This document shows positions 52,980 through 61,213 of a stretch of DNA of 64,000 nucleotides, piece after piece. Origin of the DNA: Bacteroides acidifaciens. Its GTDB lineage: Bacteria > Bacteroidota > Bacteroidia > Bacteroidales > Bacteroidaceae. Location: positions 1,612,001 to 1,676,000 of the forward strand of contig NZ_CAEUHO010000001.1 in NCBI RefSeq assembly GCF_903181435.1. The letters are read 5' to 3'. How positions within the stretch are numbered: position 1 is the first letter of the stretch; every line of letters begins with the position of its first letter. The notes under the pieces were generated by a model that saw only the letters and a list, made by a program, of their open reading frames with translations, searched no databases and had not been told where the DNA came from. The translations under genes were made by a program, and so were the position numbers.

Positions 52980-53028
52980 GTATCAATAGTTTCAGTTCCG
53001 TGGCAATTCGTTAGAAACAATCTTTTGT

Positions 53029-53109
53029 GATAGTGACGGTATACTGTCCACATAGTGACGCTATACTTACTGGATACCGTCACTATCACAAAAGGATAGC
53101 GTCACTATA
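53029..53109. repeat. Array C: four ATAG-N5-CTAT-type units at 22 bp pitch
   Basis: Words start at 53029, 53051, 53073 and 53095: GATAGTGACGGTATAC, CATAGTGACGCTATAC, GATACCGTCACTATC and GATAGCGTCACTATA. Cores of units 2 and 4 are exact reverse complements (ATAGTGACGCTAT), and so are those of units 1 and 3 (GATAGTGACGGTAT). The first two point one way and the last two the other. Confidence 0.9.
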
Positions 53110-53120
53110 TTTTTTGCAAT

Positions 53121-53876
53121 CTAGTAAAGTTCCTGATTCACCAATTCGTCAAAGAGCTTTGCATATTTTTCTGCGACTGCTTCTGCAAACTTCCTGCCTT
53201 TTTCCGCGGAAGCTCCACGCGGGTCACCCACACCGGTATCTTTGGATACCTTTCCCCAGTTTCTGGGAATCCATGCTACTTTTTCATTCAAAGACTGTAC
53301 GGCAAAGGTTTTATATTCTCCATTCCCTGCTTCTTCAAGATTGACCAGTTCGGGGTGATAGTGCATCATTACCGATGTCTCGACTTCATCTGCATGGTCA
53401 CCCGGATTTTCAAAATAGTCTTTTGCCTTTAATACAGTGTACCATTCGCTGGATGCTATCAAGAAATCAGGATAGTCTACCGACAAATCACGAATCATAC
53501 TTTTAAAAGTATTGCCGCCATGCCCGTTGATAATAACCAATTTACGGATGCCTTGAACATAAAGGGAAGAAACAATATCCGACAATATCGCTTTCTGTGT
53601 TTCATAACGCGTATGGATACAGAAAGGTAATTCACGTTGTCCTGGATTTTGTGACCCCATACCGATGGGCGGCATTACCATACAGTTCACGCCATATTTC
53701 TGTTTTGCCAACAATGCAGCATCAACTGCTACATCATGGGAAAGAATACAATCCGTCATATAGGGCAAATGCAGATTATGAGGTTCGGTAGCTCCCCACG
53801 GCAATGCCACAATATCATATTTCCTGTCTTTTACTTTTCCATAACAAGATATGGATAAATCAACTTCTTTATTCAT
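53121..53876 (-). CDS. Creatininase-family metal-dependent amidohydrolase
   Basis: A 251-residue cytoplasmic enzyme with the full creatininase fold marks: LPWGATEPHNLHLPYMTD (Glu, His, Asp metal ligands), VIINGHGGN and GDHADEVETS (Glu ligand). Members open cyclic amides or hydrolyse formamides, as in creatinine, mycofactocin or riboflavin-type metabolism; the substrate here is unknown. It has its own promoter (-7 box at 53941-53948) and lacks the HTCS motif, though it stands between GH138 and GH78. No signal peptide is present, unlike the neighbouring hydrolases. Confidence 0.85.
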   Translation of the reverse strand: MNKEVDLSISCYGKVKDRKYDIVALPWGATEPHNLHLPYMTDCILSHDVAVDAALLAKQKYGVNCMVMPPIGMGSQNPGQRELPFCIHTRYETQKAILSDIVSSLYVQGIRKLVIINGHGGNTFKSMIRDLSVDYPDFLIASSEWYTVLKAKDYFENPGDHADEVETSVMMHYHPELVNLEEAGNGEYKTFAVQSLNEKVAWIPRNWGKVSKDTGVGDPRGASAEKGRKFAEAVAEKYAKLFDELVNQELY

Positions 53877-53940
53877 ATACCTTTTTTATTTCTAATGATT
53901 ATATTATTTCATTTTTACTATCACAAATAGCTTGTTGTAG

Positions 53941-53948
53941 CAAAGATA
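53941..53948 (-). promoter_or_regulatory. -7 box of the creatininase-family gene
   Basis: TATCTTTG on the minus strand, 64 bases upstream of the ATG at 53876. Confidence 0.55.
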
Positions 53949-54056
53949 GGAATTGTTTGGAGATTTTATACGAAAAAGTCCCTGATTAACAATTCCTTTT
54001 TTCAACTGGAGAATCATTAACCAAGGACTAAATTCACTAACTAATTAACAAATAGA

Positions 54057-56261
54057 TTACAAGCGATAAGTAACCGTTCTTTCTTCCGGAGAGTCAATCC
54101 AAAGACGCCATGTGTCTGCTGAGACTTGCTCTATGGTTCCTATATTAGCTTTCGGTTGGCGACGGCTCTTGATTGTCAGATATCCCTTGCCTTCCGTTGC
54201 TTTTACTTTTATTGTTTTATTATCCATATAGATATGGATATTGCCATTCGGAGTAGGAACAGTGCCTTCCATCCATTTCAATCCGCCTAATGCCGGAGTA
54301 ATAGCAAATTCTTTATAGCCTTCTTTTACAGGTTTTACTCCCAGGTAGTATTTACCCAACAGATAAATAGGGCTTGCTCCCCAAGCATGGCACAAACTCT
54401 TTCCATATGGACGTCCGTACATGGCAAGATGTTGCGTGCCACTCTCTTCCGGATTATATTTCTCCCAAAATGAAGTAGCTCCCTCTTTCAACATTCCACC
54501 CCAGTAGGCTTTCATCTCTTTCATTACGGCATTTTGTTCGCCAAGAGCGCAAAGGGCTTCCAGTTCGTAGAAACGCATATAAGGGGTTGTTATTTTCAAG
54601 ATGCTGTCATTCAAAAGAACTGAATGTTTAATGGCTTGCTGCTTGTCTCCATTCAGATATTGGAAGAATACGGAAAACATATTCGCATAGCGGGTTACGG
54701 CATCACTCTGCTGCCCATTCACGCAGTTATGTACGAAGGCTTGTTTCTGGTAATTCCAAAAAGTTGGTTCCAGTTTTGCTTTCAAAGCAGCGGCTAGTTT
54801 CTCATATTTCTGCTTGCCGGTTGTATCTCCTACCAATTCTGCACATAATGCCATAGTTTCCAAACTTCTACAGAATAAGACTTGCTCGAAAGAGAGTTCT
54901 CCTTTCTTATCCAGATAGCCGTCTGCCCAGTCTACAAATACCCAGTCGCCGGTCATTCCTTCTACCATGCCATTTTTATTGGTACGTCCCAGTACGTAGT
55001 CCATCATTGTTTGCATACGTGGGTATAGCTGATTCACGAAGTGGCGGTCGCCACTGTACATGTAATAATCATACACACTAAGGAACCAATAGAAAGTATA
55101 ATCCATGATAGTGTTACTATGACTTGTCACAGGGTCTTTGCCGCGAAGCAGCCAAATAGTACGTTTTACGGATTCATTATCAAAGAAAAGATAATAGTTC
55201 ATCAGGTAACTTTGGATAGCGTCGCCACTCCATACCCAACGGTCGCGTTTGATGCCGTCAATAAAGAATTCGCGGGTAGTAAGATGCATGGTGTATGCAC
55301 CTACTTCCCAAATTCGGTTCAGTTCTTCATCATTGCATCGGAAATTGCCACGGTATTCTTCGGGAAGATATTCATATTGCATGGATACTTCTCCAATCTT
55401 CACACCCGGTTCATGGATAATATAGACATAGCGGAAAGCCTTGCTATTCTCCAATGTATATTCGTTATCTGAATTATTCAGAGGTGAAGTGCTGCGGATA
55501 GCAAGGTCGGTAATTTGCCCCGGTTCTAATAGTAACTTATCCAATGTTTCGCAATACGCCTTATCTTTTGCTTCTTCGGGACTTTCACCGTAGTAAATCT
55601 CTATCTTTCCTTTTCCGGAAAGATTCTTTAATGTGATAAAACCAAACGTTTCTTTTCCAAAATCATAAAGAATTCCCCCTTTGGACTGTTCTGTTTGAGC
55701 AACAGGTTGCTGCGGTTCACGCATTAGGCTGAATTGGGAAGGACGTTGGGTGGCTCCGTCAAAGTTCCAGCATCCGGCATCCATATAAATGGTGGCAGAC
55801 GTATCACTAGCCTTGCCGCTTTCGTCAATCCATTCCTTATCTTCATACGTCACACGCCAGGAAGAATCAGAATTCACAGTCTTTCCTTTCACGTAAATAG
55901 TGGGCGGTGTAGCCTGGTTCCAGACTTTGATATTCAAGTTATGCTTTCCTGCCGGAAGTAACATCGTCTCCGGCATACCGAACTGAAGTTTTCCGTCCAA
56001 CTTGACGTTATACTTTCCTTCCGCGGCAATAAAGATTTCTTCCGGTTCGGCAAGATTCAGTTGCTTGCTGAATTCTACGACTACATAATGACTATCTGTT
56101 TTCCAAAAAGGCGGGAAGAAAGCGCCGCGTTCCGTACGGCGGTTATTCATTTGGTTGCCCAACCAAATTTCATAGTCTCCCGGATACCATATCCAGGTCT
56201 GTGCAAAGGTGCTGCTCGCCAAAGACAAGGCACCAAGTAATATCATATACTTCTTTTTCAT
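54057..56261 (-). CDS. GH78 alpha-L-rhamnosidase
   Basis: A 734-residue secreted rhamnosidase. After the signal peptide come beta-sandwich domains (about 20-300), an alpha/alpha barrel (about 310-650) and a C-terminal beta domain. The family motif DGIKRDRWVWSGD and the downstream TGDWVFVDWADG lie in the barrel, and a Glu in GATSFWEKYNPEESGTQH plus SLCHAWGASP complete the expected active site. It corresponds to BT1001, which removes rhamnose from RG-II chain A. It is the last gene of the GH127-GH141-GH78 operon (42 bases after GH141). Confidence 0.88.
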   Translation of the reverse strand: MKKKYMILLGALSLASSTFAQTWIWYPGDYEIWLGNQMNNRRTERGAFFPPFWKTDSHYVVVEFSKQLNLAEPEEIFIAAEGKYNVKLDGKLQFGMPETMLLPAGKHNLNIKVWNQATPPTIYVKGKTVNSDSSWRVTYEDKEWIDESGKASDTSATIYMDAGCWNFDGATQRPSQFSLMREPQQPVAQTEQSKGGILYDFGKETFGFITLKNLSGKGKIEIYYGESPEEAKDKAYCETLDKLLLEPGQITDLAIRSTSPLNNSDNEYTLENSKAFRYVYIIHEPGVKIGEVSMQYEYLPEEYRGNFRCNDEELNRIWEVGAYTMHLTTREFFIDGIKRDRWVWSGDAIQSYLMNYYLFFDNESVKRTIWLLRGKDPVTSHSNTIMDYTFYWFLSVYDYYMYSGDRHFVNQLYPRMQTMMDYVLGRTNKNGMVEGMTGDWVFVDWADGYLDKKGELSFEQVLFCRSLETMALCAELVGDTTGKQKYEKLAAALKAKLEPTFWNYQKQAFVHNCVNGQQSDAVTRYANMFSVFFQYLNGDKQQAIKHSVLLNDSILKITTPYMRFYELEALCALGEQNAVMKEMKAYWGGMLKEGATSFWEKYNPEESGTQHLAMYGRPYGKSLCHAWGASPIYLLGKYYLGVKPVKEGYKEFAITPALGGLKWMEGTVPTPNGNIHIYMDNKTIKVKATEGKGYLTIKSRRQPKANIGTIEQVSADTWRLWIDSPEERTVTYRL

Positions 56262-56303
56262 TATTCTTTCTATTGCTAACCAACTGCGTTATAAGAAATA
56301 TCA

Positions 56304-58175
56304 CTATCGGACATTCCGCAAATCCCTGTATTCTGCTTCCAATCCTGCACGTTCACGAATGGAGCTATCCACCTTAGGACCATTATTCTCCCATACATTG
56401 CCGGGACCATTGGCATTTTGCAGGTACTTCTCTCCTTCCGTCCAGTTATCGCATACGGTAATAAAGGAAGAGCCTTCATCCGTATATAGATAAAACCAGT
56501 GATTCGGGTCATGCACATAACTTGGTTTGTAAATACTGTGCACACAATTCTCCGTCACGTAACTTTTCGGTTGTGAGCCGAGGGTATAAACACCTGCCAC
56601 ATCGTACATATGCTTCGCATAATGATGAATCAGATTCGCATGAACCCTGTTATTACGCATGCAATTCACCGTTTGCGTCCAACCCCATCCGAGGCTGATT
56701 CCACTATAAGGAACCTCACTGATTTCATTATGCTCAATGTTAATATCACTCACATATCCCGCAGCAATGGCAAGGCATCCCCAGTCCTCATTACCCACTT
56801 CCGTAAAATAGCAGTTATTGATTTGTTGATGGGTGCATACTTCCCGGCGGTCGGCAGGGTCGTAAGGCAAATGAGTTTCATGAGCCGCCGGAGAAAAACT
56901 ACCAACTATCAAGCCATTCCCCGCAATATCACGGAAAAGACAACCACGGACTACACCGCCTTGTGTCGCTTCCTCATAATCCAATCCGGTAGAGCCTAAA
57001 TGCTCGAACCGACAGCGCTCAAAATCAATCTGATTGGCAGCCGCCACACGGACAGCCGCAGCCGGACGTCCCAGCCATCCCTGATTATCCAGTGGATGAT
57101 TCTGATAATTCCGTTGCATCTTCGGTTCTATCCGATAGCCGTCCGTCAGATACATACCTGCTTGAAGCGGCACATGCCCCTTTTCTGAAGGACGCATCCA
57201 AGTTGTGTATGAGAATGTTATTTTCTCAAAACGGATATTAGAGACAGGACGGTCTAATGTACCTTCCACCTGCACCAATGTTTCAACGGCAGGAATGATA
57301 ACTTCCATACCGGCATCCTGCATCTTCTCTCCCTCTTTGGGGTAATAATAGACTTTACGGGTATTGATGTCATGGTACCATTCTCCCGGAACATCCAGCA
57401 ATTCCTGTGCATTCGTCAGATAGAAAGCGGAATTATGTCCATTCGTCGTCACCATCGGACGCGGCCAGGGATGCTCAAACTGAATCCGGCTTTCCGGCTG
57501 ATGAAAGCGTACCACTGCACTATCGCCTTGAATCTCTACGGAACGGATACGCAAATTTGCCACACACCACATCTGATGAAGCACCATTTCCACATATTCA
57601 GCTTTCAAAATTCCTTTGTTATCTATCAGTTTGCGAACAGCAACCGCAGGAACATAAAGAATCTCATTCTTCTCGTCCACGCTGCAAATGCGGTTCATCT
57701 TCTCGAAGTCTTCCACATCACGGGCACGGACAGCTTTCTTGCCATCTATCCATAATTGCCGGAAATCCAACGGACGTCCATTGAATGTCGGCACGTCCGC
57801 TACCCAGAGTTTCCCTTGCTTCTTCCAGTTACGGATGCGCACGCCCCCGCTTAATATCGCCTCTTCACCGGAGATGGAACAAATCACCGTAGGAGATTTC
57901 TCTGTTCCGCTATCTTCCGGTCGAATAAAAACAGGTTCATGCAATGTATATGTTCCGCCTTCCATATAAATAGTGATTCCATCTTGAATACGGTTATCTC
58001 CCGTACGCCGCCATTCCCGTGCCTGTCGCAAAGCCGAAGTCAGAGTTGCTTTCGGAGATTGCTTCGTGCCGTCATTGAAATCATTCCCTTTCGGAGAAAC
58101 CCATATATCCCCTGCCATAAGCGTGGAACTTATGGCAAGCAATGAACAAGCTATTTTTAAACTCTTTCCAATCAT
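56304..58175 (-). CDS. GH141 alpha-L-fucosidase / 2-O-methyl-xylosidase
   Basis: A 623-residue secreted protein with a right-handed parallel beta-helix: WVSPKGNDFNDGTKQSPKAT at the mature N terminus, then helix turns such as VASP-free NNCYFTEVGNEDW and EHNEISEVPYSGISLGWGW, and HANLIHHYAKHMYDVAGVYT near the end. It corresponds to BT1002, founder of GH141, which cleaves alpha-L-fucose (and 2-O-methyl-xylose) from RG-II chain A. It starts 4 bases after the GH127 stop, the tightest coupling of the locus, and is followed by GH78. Confidence 0.86.
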   Translation of the reverse strand: MIGKSLKIACSLLAISSTLMAGDIWVSPKGNDFNDGTKQSPKATLTSALRQAREWRRTGDNRIQDGITIYMEGGTYTLHEPVFIRPEDSGTEKSPTVICSISGEEAILSGGVRIRNWKKQGKLWVADVPTFNGRPLDFRQLWIDGKKAVRARDVEDFEKMNRICSVDEKNEILYVPAVAVRKLIDNKGILKAEYVEMVLHQMWCVANLRIRSVEIQGDSAVVRFHQPESRIQFEHPWPRPMVTTNGHNSAFYLTNAQELLDVPGEWYHDINTRKVYYYPKEGEKMQDAGMEVIIPAVETLVQVEGTLDRPVSNIRFEKITFSYTTWMRPSEKGHVPLQAGMYLTDGYRIEPKMQRNYQNHPLDNQGWLGRPAAAVRVAAANQIDFERCRFEHLGSTGLDYEEATQGGVVRGCLFRDIAGNGLIVGSFSPAAHETHLPYDPADRREVCTHQQINNCYFTEVGNEDWGCLAIAAGYVSDINIEHNEISEVPYSGISLGWGWTQTVNCMRNNRVHANLIHHYAKHMYDVAGVYTLGSQPKSYVTENCVHSIYKPSYVHDPNHWFYLYTDEGSSFITVCDNWTEGEKYLQNANGPGNVWENNGPKVDSSIRERAGLEAEYRDLRNVR

Positions 58176-58179
58176 AGTC

Positions 58180-60276
58180 TTATCTTGTTAATGGCAACCA
58201 TACCGTCATCTCTCCCTTTCCTCTGTTACCCCAGGCATAATAAGGAATCAGACGGATATTCACCGTTCTTTCAGCCTGAGCCACCGGACGATAAAGCACT
58301 CCTTCCCAAGAAGCGGGAGACGCCACACGTGCTGTCCCTTCAAGAGCCACTATCTGACTGCCTTCTATCGTTACTTTCTTAGGAGTCAATTTAATATCGG
58401 CAGGAATCAATACGTTATCAATCTTTTCTCCGTTTGCAATATCCATACTTTCCAGACAGTAAACCAACGGCCCGCGTTTCACAACTACCTGATTACGGAT
58501 TTCCTCTGCCAACGGATGAGCTTCAAGCAGACGGACAGGCATATCCATTGCGAGTTCCACTACATCGCCTTTTTTCCATACACGGTTGACTTCCGCATAT
58601 GTATTCGCTTTTGTATCCATTTGCACCGGCTGCCCATTTACTTTTAATACAGCCTTTTCACACCATTCCGGGATACGAAGGAAAAGAGAGAAGGCACCCG
58701 CCTTACGGGGAACTTTATTCAACGTCACACGTACGTTACCATCCCAAGGATAATCCGTCTCCTGCTCCAAAGCAATTTCGCCTTTATCCTTCCAGTCCGT
58801 TGTTAATGTATTTGCGCCATATAAGTTGCAGTAAATACCTTCCGGACTCAATGTATATGCATAATTCTGTGCCTGGCACAGTGTACGCAATGTATTCGGC
58901 GGACAACAGAAACAACTGATATATTCCGTCCGTTCTTTCGGCCAGCGAAGCGTATAAGGCAAATCGGCACTGATACGCAACGGATTCGTATAGAAGTACT
59001 TCTTACCATCGAGACTAATCCCGCTCAGTACACTATTATAAAGGCAAGTCTCTACCAGTTCAGCATATTTCGCATCCCCCGTCACTTCCAGCATACGCCA
59101 GTTGAACAGCATATTGCCGATATTGGCACATGTTTCATTATGCGCAGTACTATTGGGCAATTGGTAAGGACGCCCATAACTCTGGTGCACTTTCTGAATA
59201 CTGTCCGGCTCATAACAAGTACCATCAGGCGAGGTACCATCATAAAGCGCTCCGCAGGCACCGGTCACATACATTTTGCGGGTGACAATATCATTCCAGA
59301 TACTAGTCAGATTCTTCATCAACTGCTGTTCGCCCGTTTCCGCATATACATCCGTTACTCCGGCATACAGATAATTGGCACGTACGGCATGTCCCATTGC
59401 CCGATACTGGTCACGGAAAGGAATACGGTCCTGATTGTCATCCGTTCCATTTTCCACCATACCGCGAATATCAATCAGATTCTTGGAAAGTTCCAGATAA
59501 CGGGGATTTCCGGTAGCACGATACATCTCGACCACCCCCATATAATGAGAAGGACAAATGGCATTACGAGCCAATTCGGCAGAAGCCGTTTCATAAAAAT
59601 GACAAAGGAAGTCCGTTGCTTTCACAGCGGCATCGAAAAGAGTTGTCTTTCCGGTGGCACGGCGATGGACAATTCCAGCCATCATCAAGTGTCCAAGATT
59701 ATAAGTTTCAAAATTCAGACGATTGGCAAAAGCACCTTTCTCATCTTCCGCACCTACTTTCGTACCAATCACAGTCTGCTTATGTTCATCATTCAATGTG
59801 TGAGAATCAATCCCTTTATTCAGTTCCTCAATGATAACGGGCGTATGTATATAACCGTCTGCACGTTGGGCTTTTACGACACAAGTTATAAAGTTGTCCA
59901 TTAACTTATCCAACTCCGGGTCTTTATTGACTGCATAGACAGAAGCAACTCCTTCCATCCATTTATACATATCTCCGTCATGGAACGGCGGTCCCCAATG
60001 TTCGCCCTTGCACACACCGGACGCAATCTCAAAATTACGGAAACCGTGAGAGACTTCCGGTGTATTCCAAGTGTTCCACATGCTTTGCAGGGAAGTCCGG
60101 CTAAACACATTAAAACGGTCGCCCCAAAAACCGTCCGTCCAATGTACGGCACCCATTCCGGTATTAGCCATTTTAGCAAAACGGCTCTGACTCATATCCG
60201 TCAATCCATTGCTTTGCGCAAATGCTCCCGTGACGGAGGCGGAAGCTAAAAAAAGTAACAGCTTTATCTGTTTCAT
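58180..60276 (-). CDS. GH127 family, RG-II aceric acid hydrolase-like
   Basis: A 698-residue secreted enzyme with an alpha/alpha barrel (about 40-500) and C-terminal beta domains. The GH127 marks are present: HWTDGFWGDRFN at the start, the acid/base region NETCANIGN and the zinc/nucleophile cysteines in ISCFCCPPNTLRT. Most GH127 members are beta-L-arabinofuranosidases; the RG-II locus member BT1003 is recalled as acting on aceric acid in chain B. It is the first gene of the operon and has the HTCS-like motif 44 bases upstream. Confidence 0.87.
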   Translation of the reverse strand: MKQIKLLLFLASASVTGAFAQSNGLTDMSQSRFAKMANTGMGAVHWTDGFWGDRFNVFSRTSLQSMWNTWNTPEVSHGFRNFEIASGVCKGEHWGPPFHDGDMYKWMEGVASVYAVNKDPELDKLMDNFITCVVKAQRADGYIHTPVIIEELNKGIDSHTLNDEHKQTVIGTKVGAEDEKGAFANRLNFETYNLGHLMMAGIVHRRATGKTTLFDAAVKATDFLCHFYETASAELARNAICPSHYMGVVEMYRATGNPRYLELSKNLIDIRGMVENGTDDNQDRIPFRDQYRAMGHAVRANYLYAGVTDVYAETGEQQLMKNLTSIWNDIVTRKMYVTGACGALYDGTSPDGTCYEPDSIQKVHQSYGRPYQLPNSTAHNETCANIGNMLFNWRMLEVTGDAKYAELVETCLYNSVLSGISLDGKKYFYTNPLRISADLPYTLRWPKERTEYISCFCCPPNTLRTLCQAQNYAYTLSPEGIYCNLYGANTLTTDWKDKGEIALEQETDYPWDGNVRVTLNKVPRKAGAFSLFLRIPEWCEKAVLKVNGQPVQMDTKANTYAEVNRVWKKGDVVELAMDMPVRLLEAHPLAEEIRNQVVVKRGPLVYCLESMDIANGEKIDNVLIPADIKLTPKKVTIEGSQIVALEGTARVASPASWEGVLYRPVAQAERTVNIRLIPYYAWGNRGKGEMTVWLPLTR

Positions 60277-60320
60277 TGAATATGGATAATTTTATAATTT
60301 ACACTCTATCTTTAGAAAAA

Positions 60321-60346
60321 GACGTAATTATCCGCATTTTGTACTC
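60321..60346 (-). promoter_or_regulatory. HTCS operator-like motif upstream of GH127
   Basis: On the plus strand GACG, 12 bases, TTTTGTACTC. It is closest in sequence to the PL1 copy (AAAAAGACG and GCATTTTGTA shared). Confidence 0.75.
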
Positions 60347-60418
60347 AATAAAACAAAAGCGAAGACTGTCCTGCCCGGCAATTCCTGCTTTCTTTTCTTA
60401 TTTGCCATATATATCCAT

Positions 60419-60457
60419 AAAAAAGTGCACCTTTTTCTTCAACAGAAAAAGGTGCAC
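60419..60457 (-). terminator. Rho-independent terminator of the 132-residue gene
   Basis: A 14-bp perfect stem (GTGCACCTTTTTCT at 60425-60438, complement at 60444-60457) with a 5-base loop is followed on the minus strand by six T's. It isolates the pectin locus from the next genes. Confidence 0.88.
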
Positions 60458-60517
60458 AAAACACAAACAAACAATAAAGCGACCTTCACAGGCAGCCGGT
60501 CGGTTAAGACCATATCT

Positions 60518-60916
60518 TTAATCCGCCCATCTCGATGCGGGCAATTTCTTCTTACAATAGGACTTTATCCAGCTATACGATTTTCTTTTTCGCAGGTAAA
60601 GCGTATCTCCACAATGCTTTATCGCTTCCCAGTCAAAGATAGAATGATGTCTTATCATCCGTTCCCACCAATAAAGAAAATTATATGTAGACAAAGGCAT
60701 TAACATAAACCACCAAGATAGCCATAATGACAATCCCAAGCCTGGTAGCAATGTGAGGAGAAAACATTCCGTATATTGTCTCAAATGAATTCGGGCCTCC
60801 ATTTCTTCCCAAATTTCCAAATACTTATAACGGGTAAAGTAACAACCAAAAATCATAAAAGAATGTTTCTTCTTACCGAGAAAATATTTCGCTAAACGAC
60901 TATTATATAAAATCAT
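60518..60916 (-). CDS. Hypothetical membrane protein, 132 residues
   Basis: I do not recognise a family. The protein has a basic N terminus (NSRLAKYFLGKKKHSFMIFG), a central pair of hydrophobic segments (CFLLTLLPGLGLSLWLSWWF and PLSTYNFLYWW) that probably form a helical hairpin, and a basic C-terminal tail (YLRKRKSYSWIKSYCKKKLP). I start at ATG 60916 (MILYNSRL); the longer frame begins at a TTG. It ends at a strong terminator and lies between the pectin locus and the degenerate HTCS-like gene, separated from both by non-coding DNA. Confidence 0.6.
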   Translation of the reverse strand: MILYNSRLAKYFLGKKKHSFMIFGCYFTRYKYLEIWEEMEARIHLRQYTECFLLTLLPGLGLSLWLSWWFMLMPLSTYNFLYWWERMIRHHSIFDWEAIKHCGDTLYLRKRKSYSWIKSYCKKKLPASRWAD

Positions 60917-61147
60917 TATCCCTAATACTGGTTTGTAAGTTCCACTTTGCAAATGTCCGTATAATCACGAATATAGCAAATTGTATTCATGTCTAAGAGA
61001 AGAATACGTGTTCGAACTGGGCACTGATACTGGAACATATATTATGACAATATATTCCAATTACCCTTATTGTTTTCACAAAGATACTACATTTATGTGT
61101 ATTTTATATGGAATATAGATAAAAATCATTCAATAATGCATTAAAAT

Positions 61148-61185
61148 AAAAAATGCATCCTCTTTCCCACCGGAAAGAAGATGCA
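61148..61185 (-). terminator. Terminator of the HTCS-like regulator gene
   Basis: A stem TGCATC-N2-CTTTCC/GGAAAG-N2-GATGCA with a 4-base loop is followed on the minus strand by TTTTTT, 28 bases beyond the stop at 61214. Confidence 0.85.
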
Positions 61186-61213
61186 CAAACAAAACAAACA
61201 TAACAAATAATCT

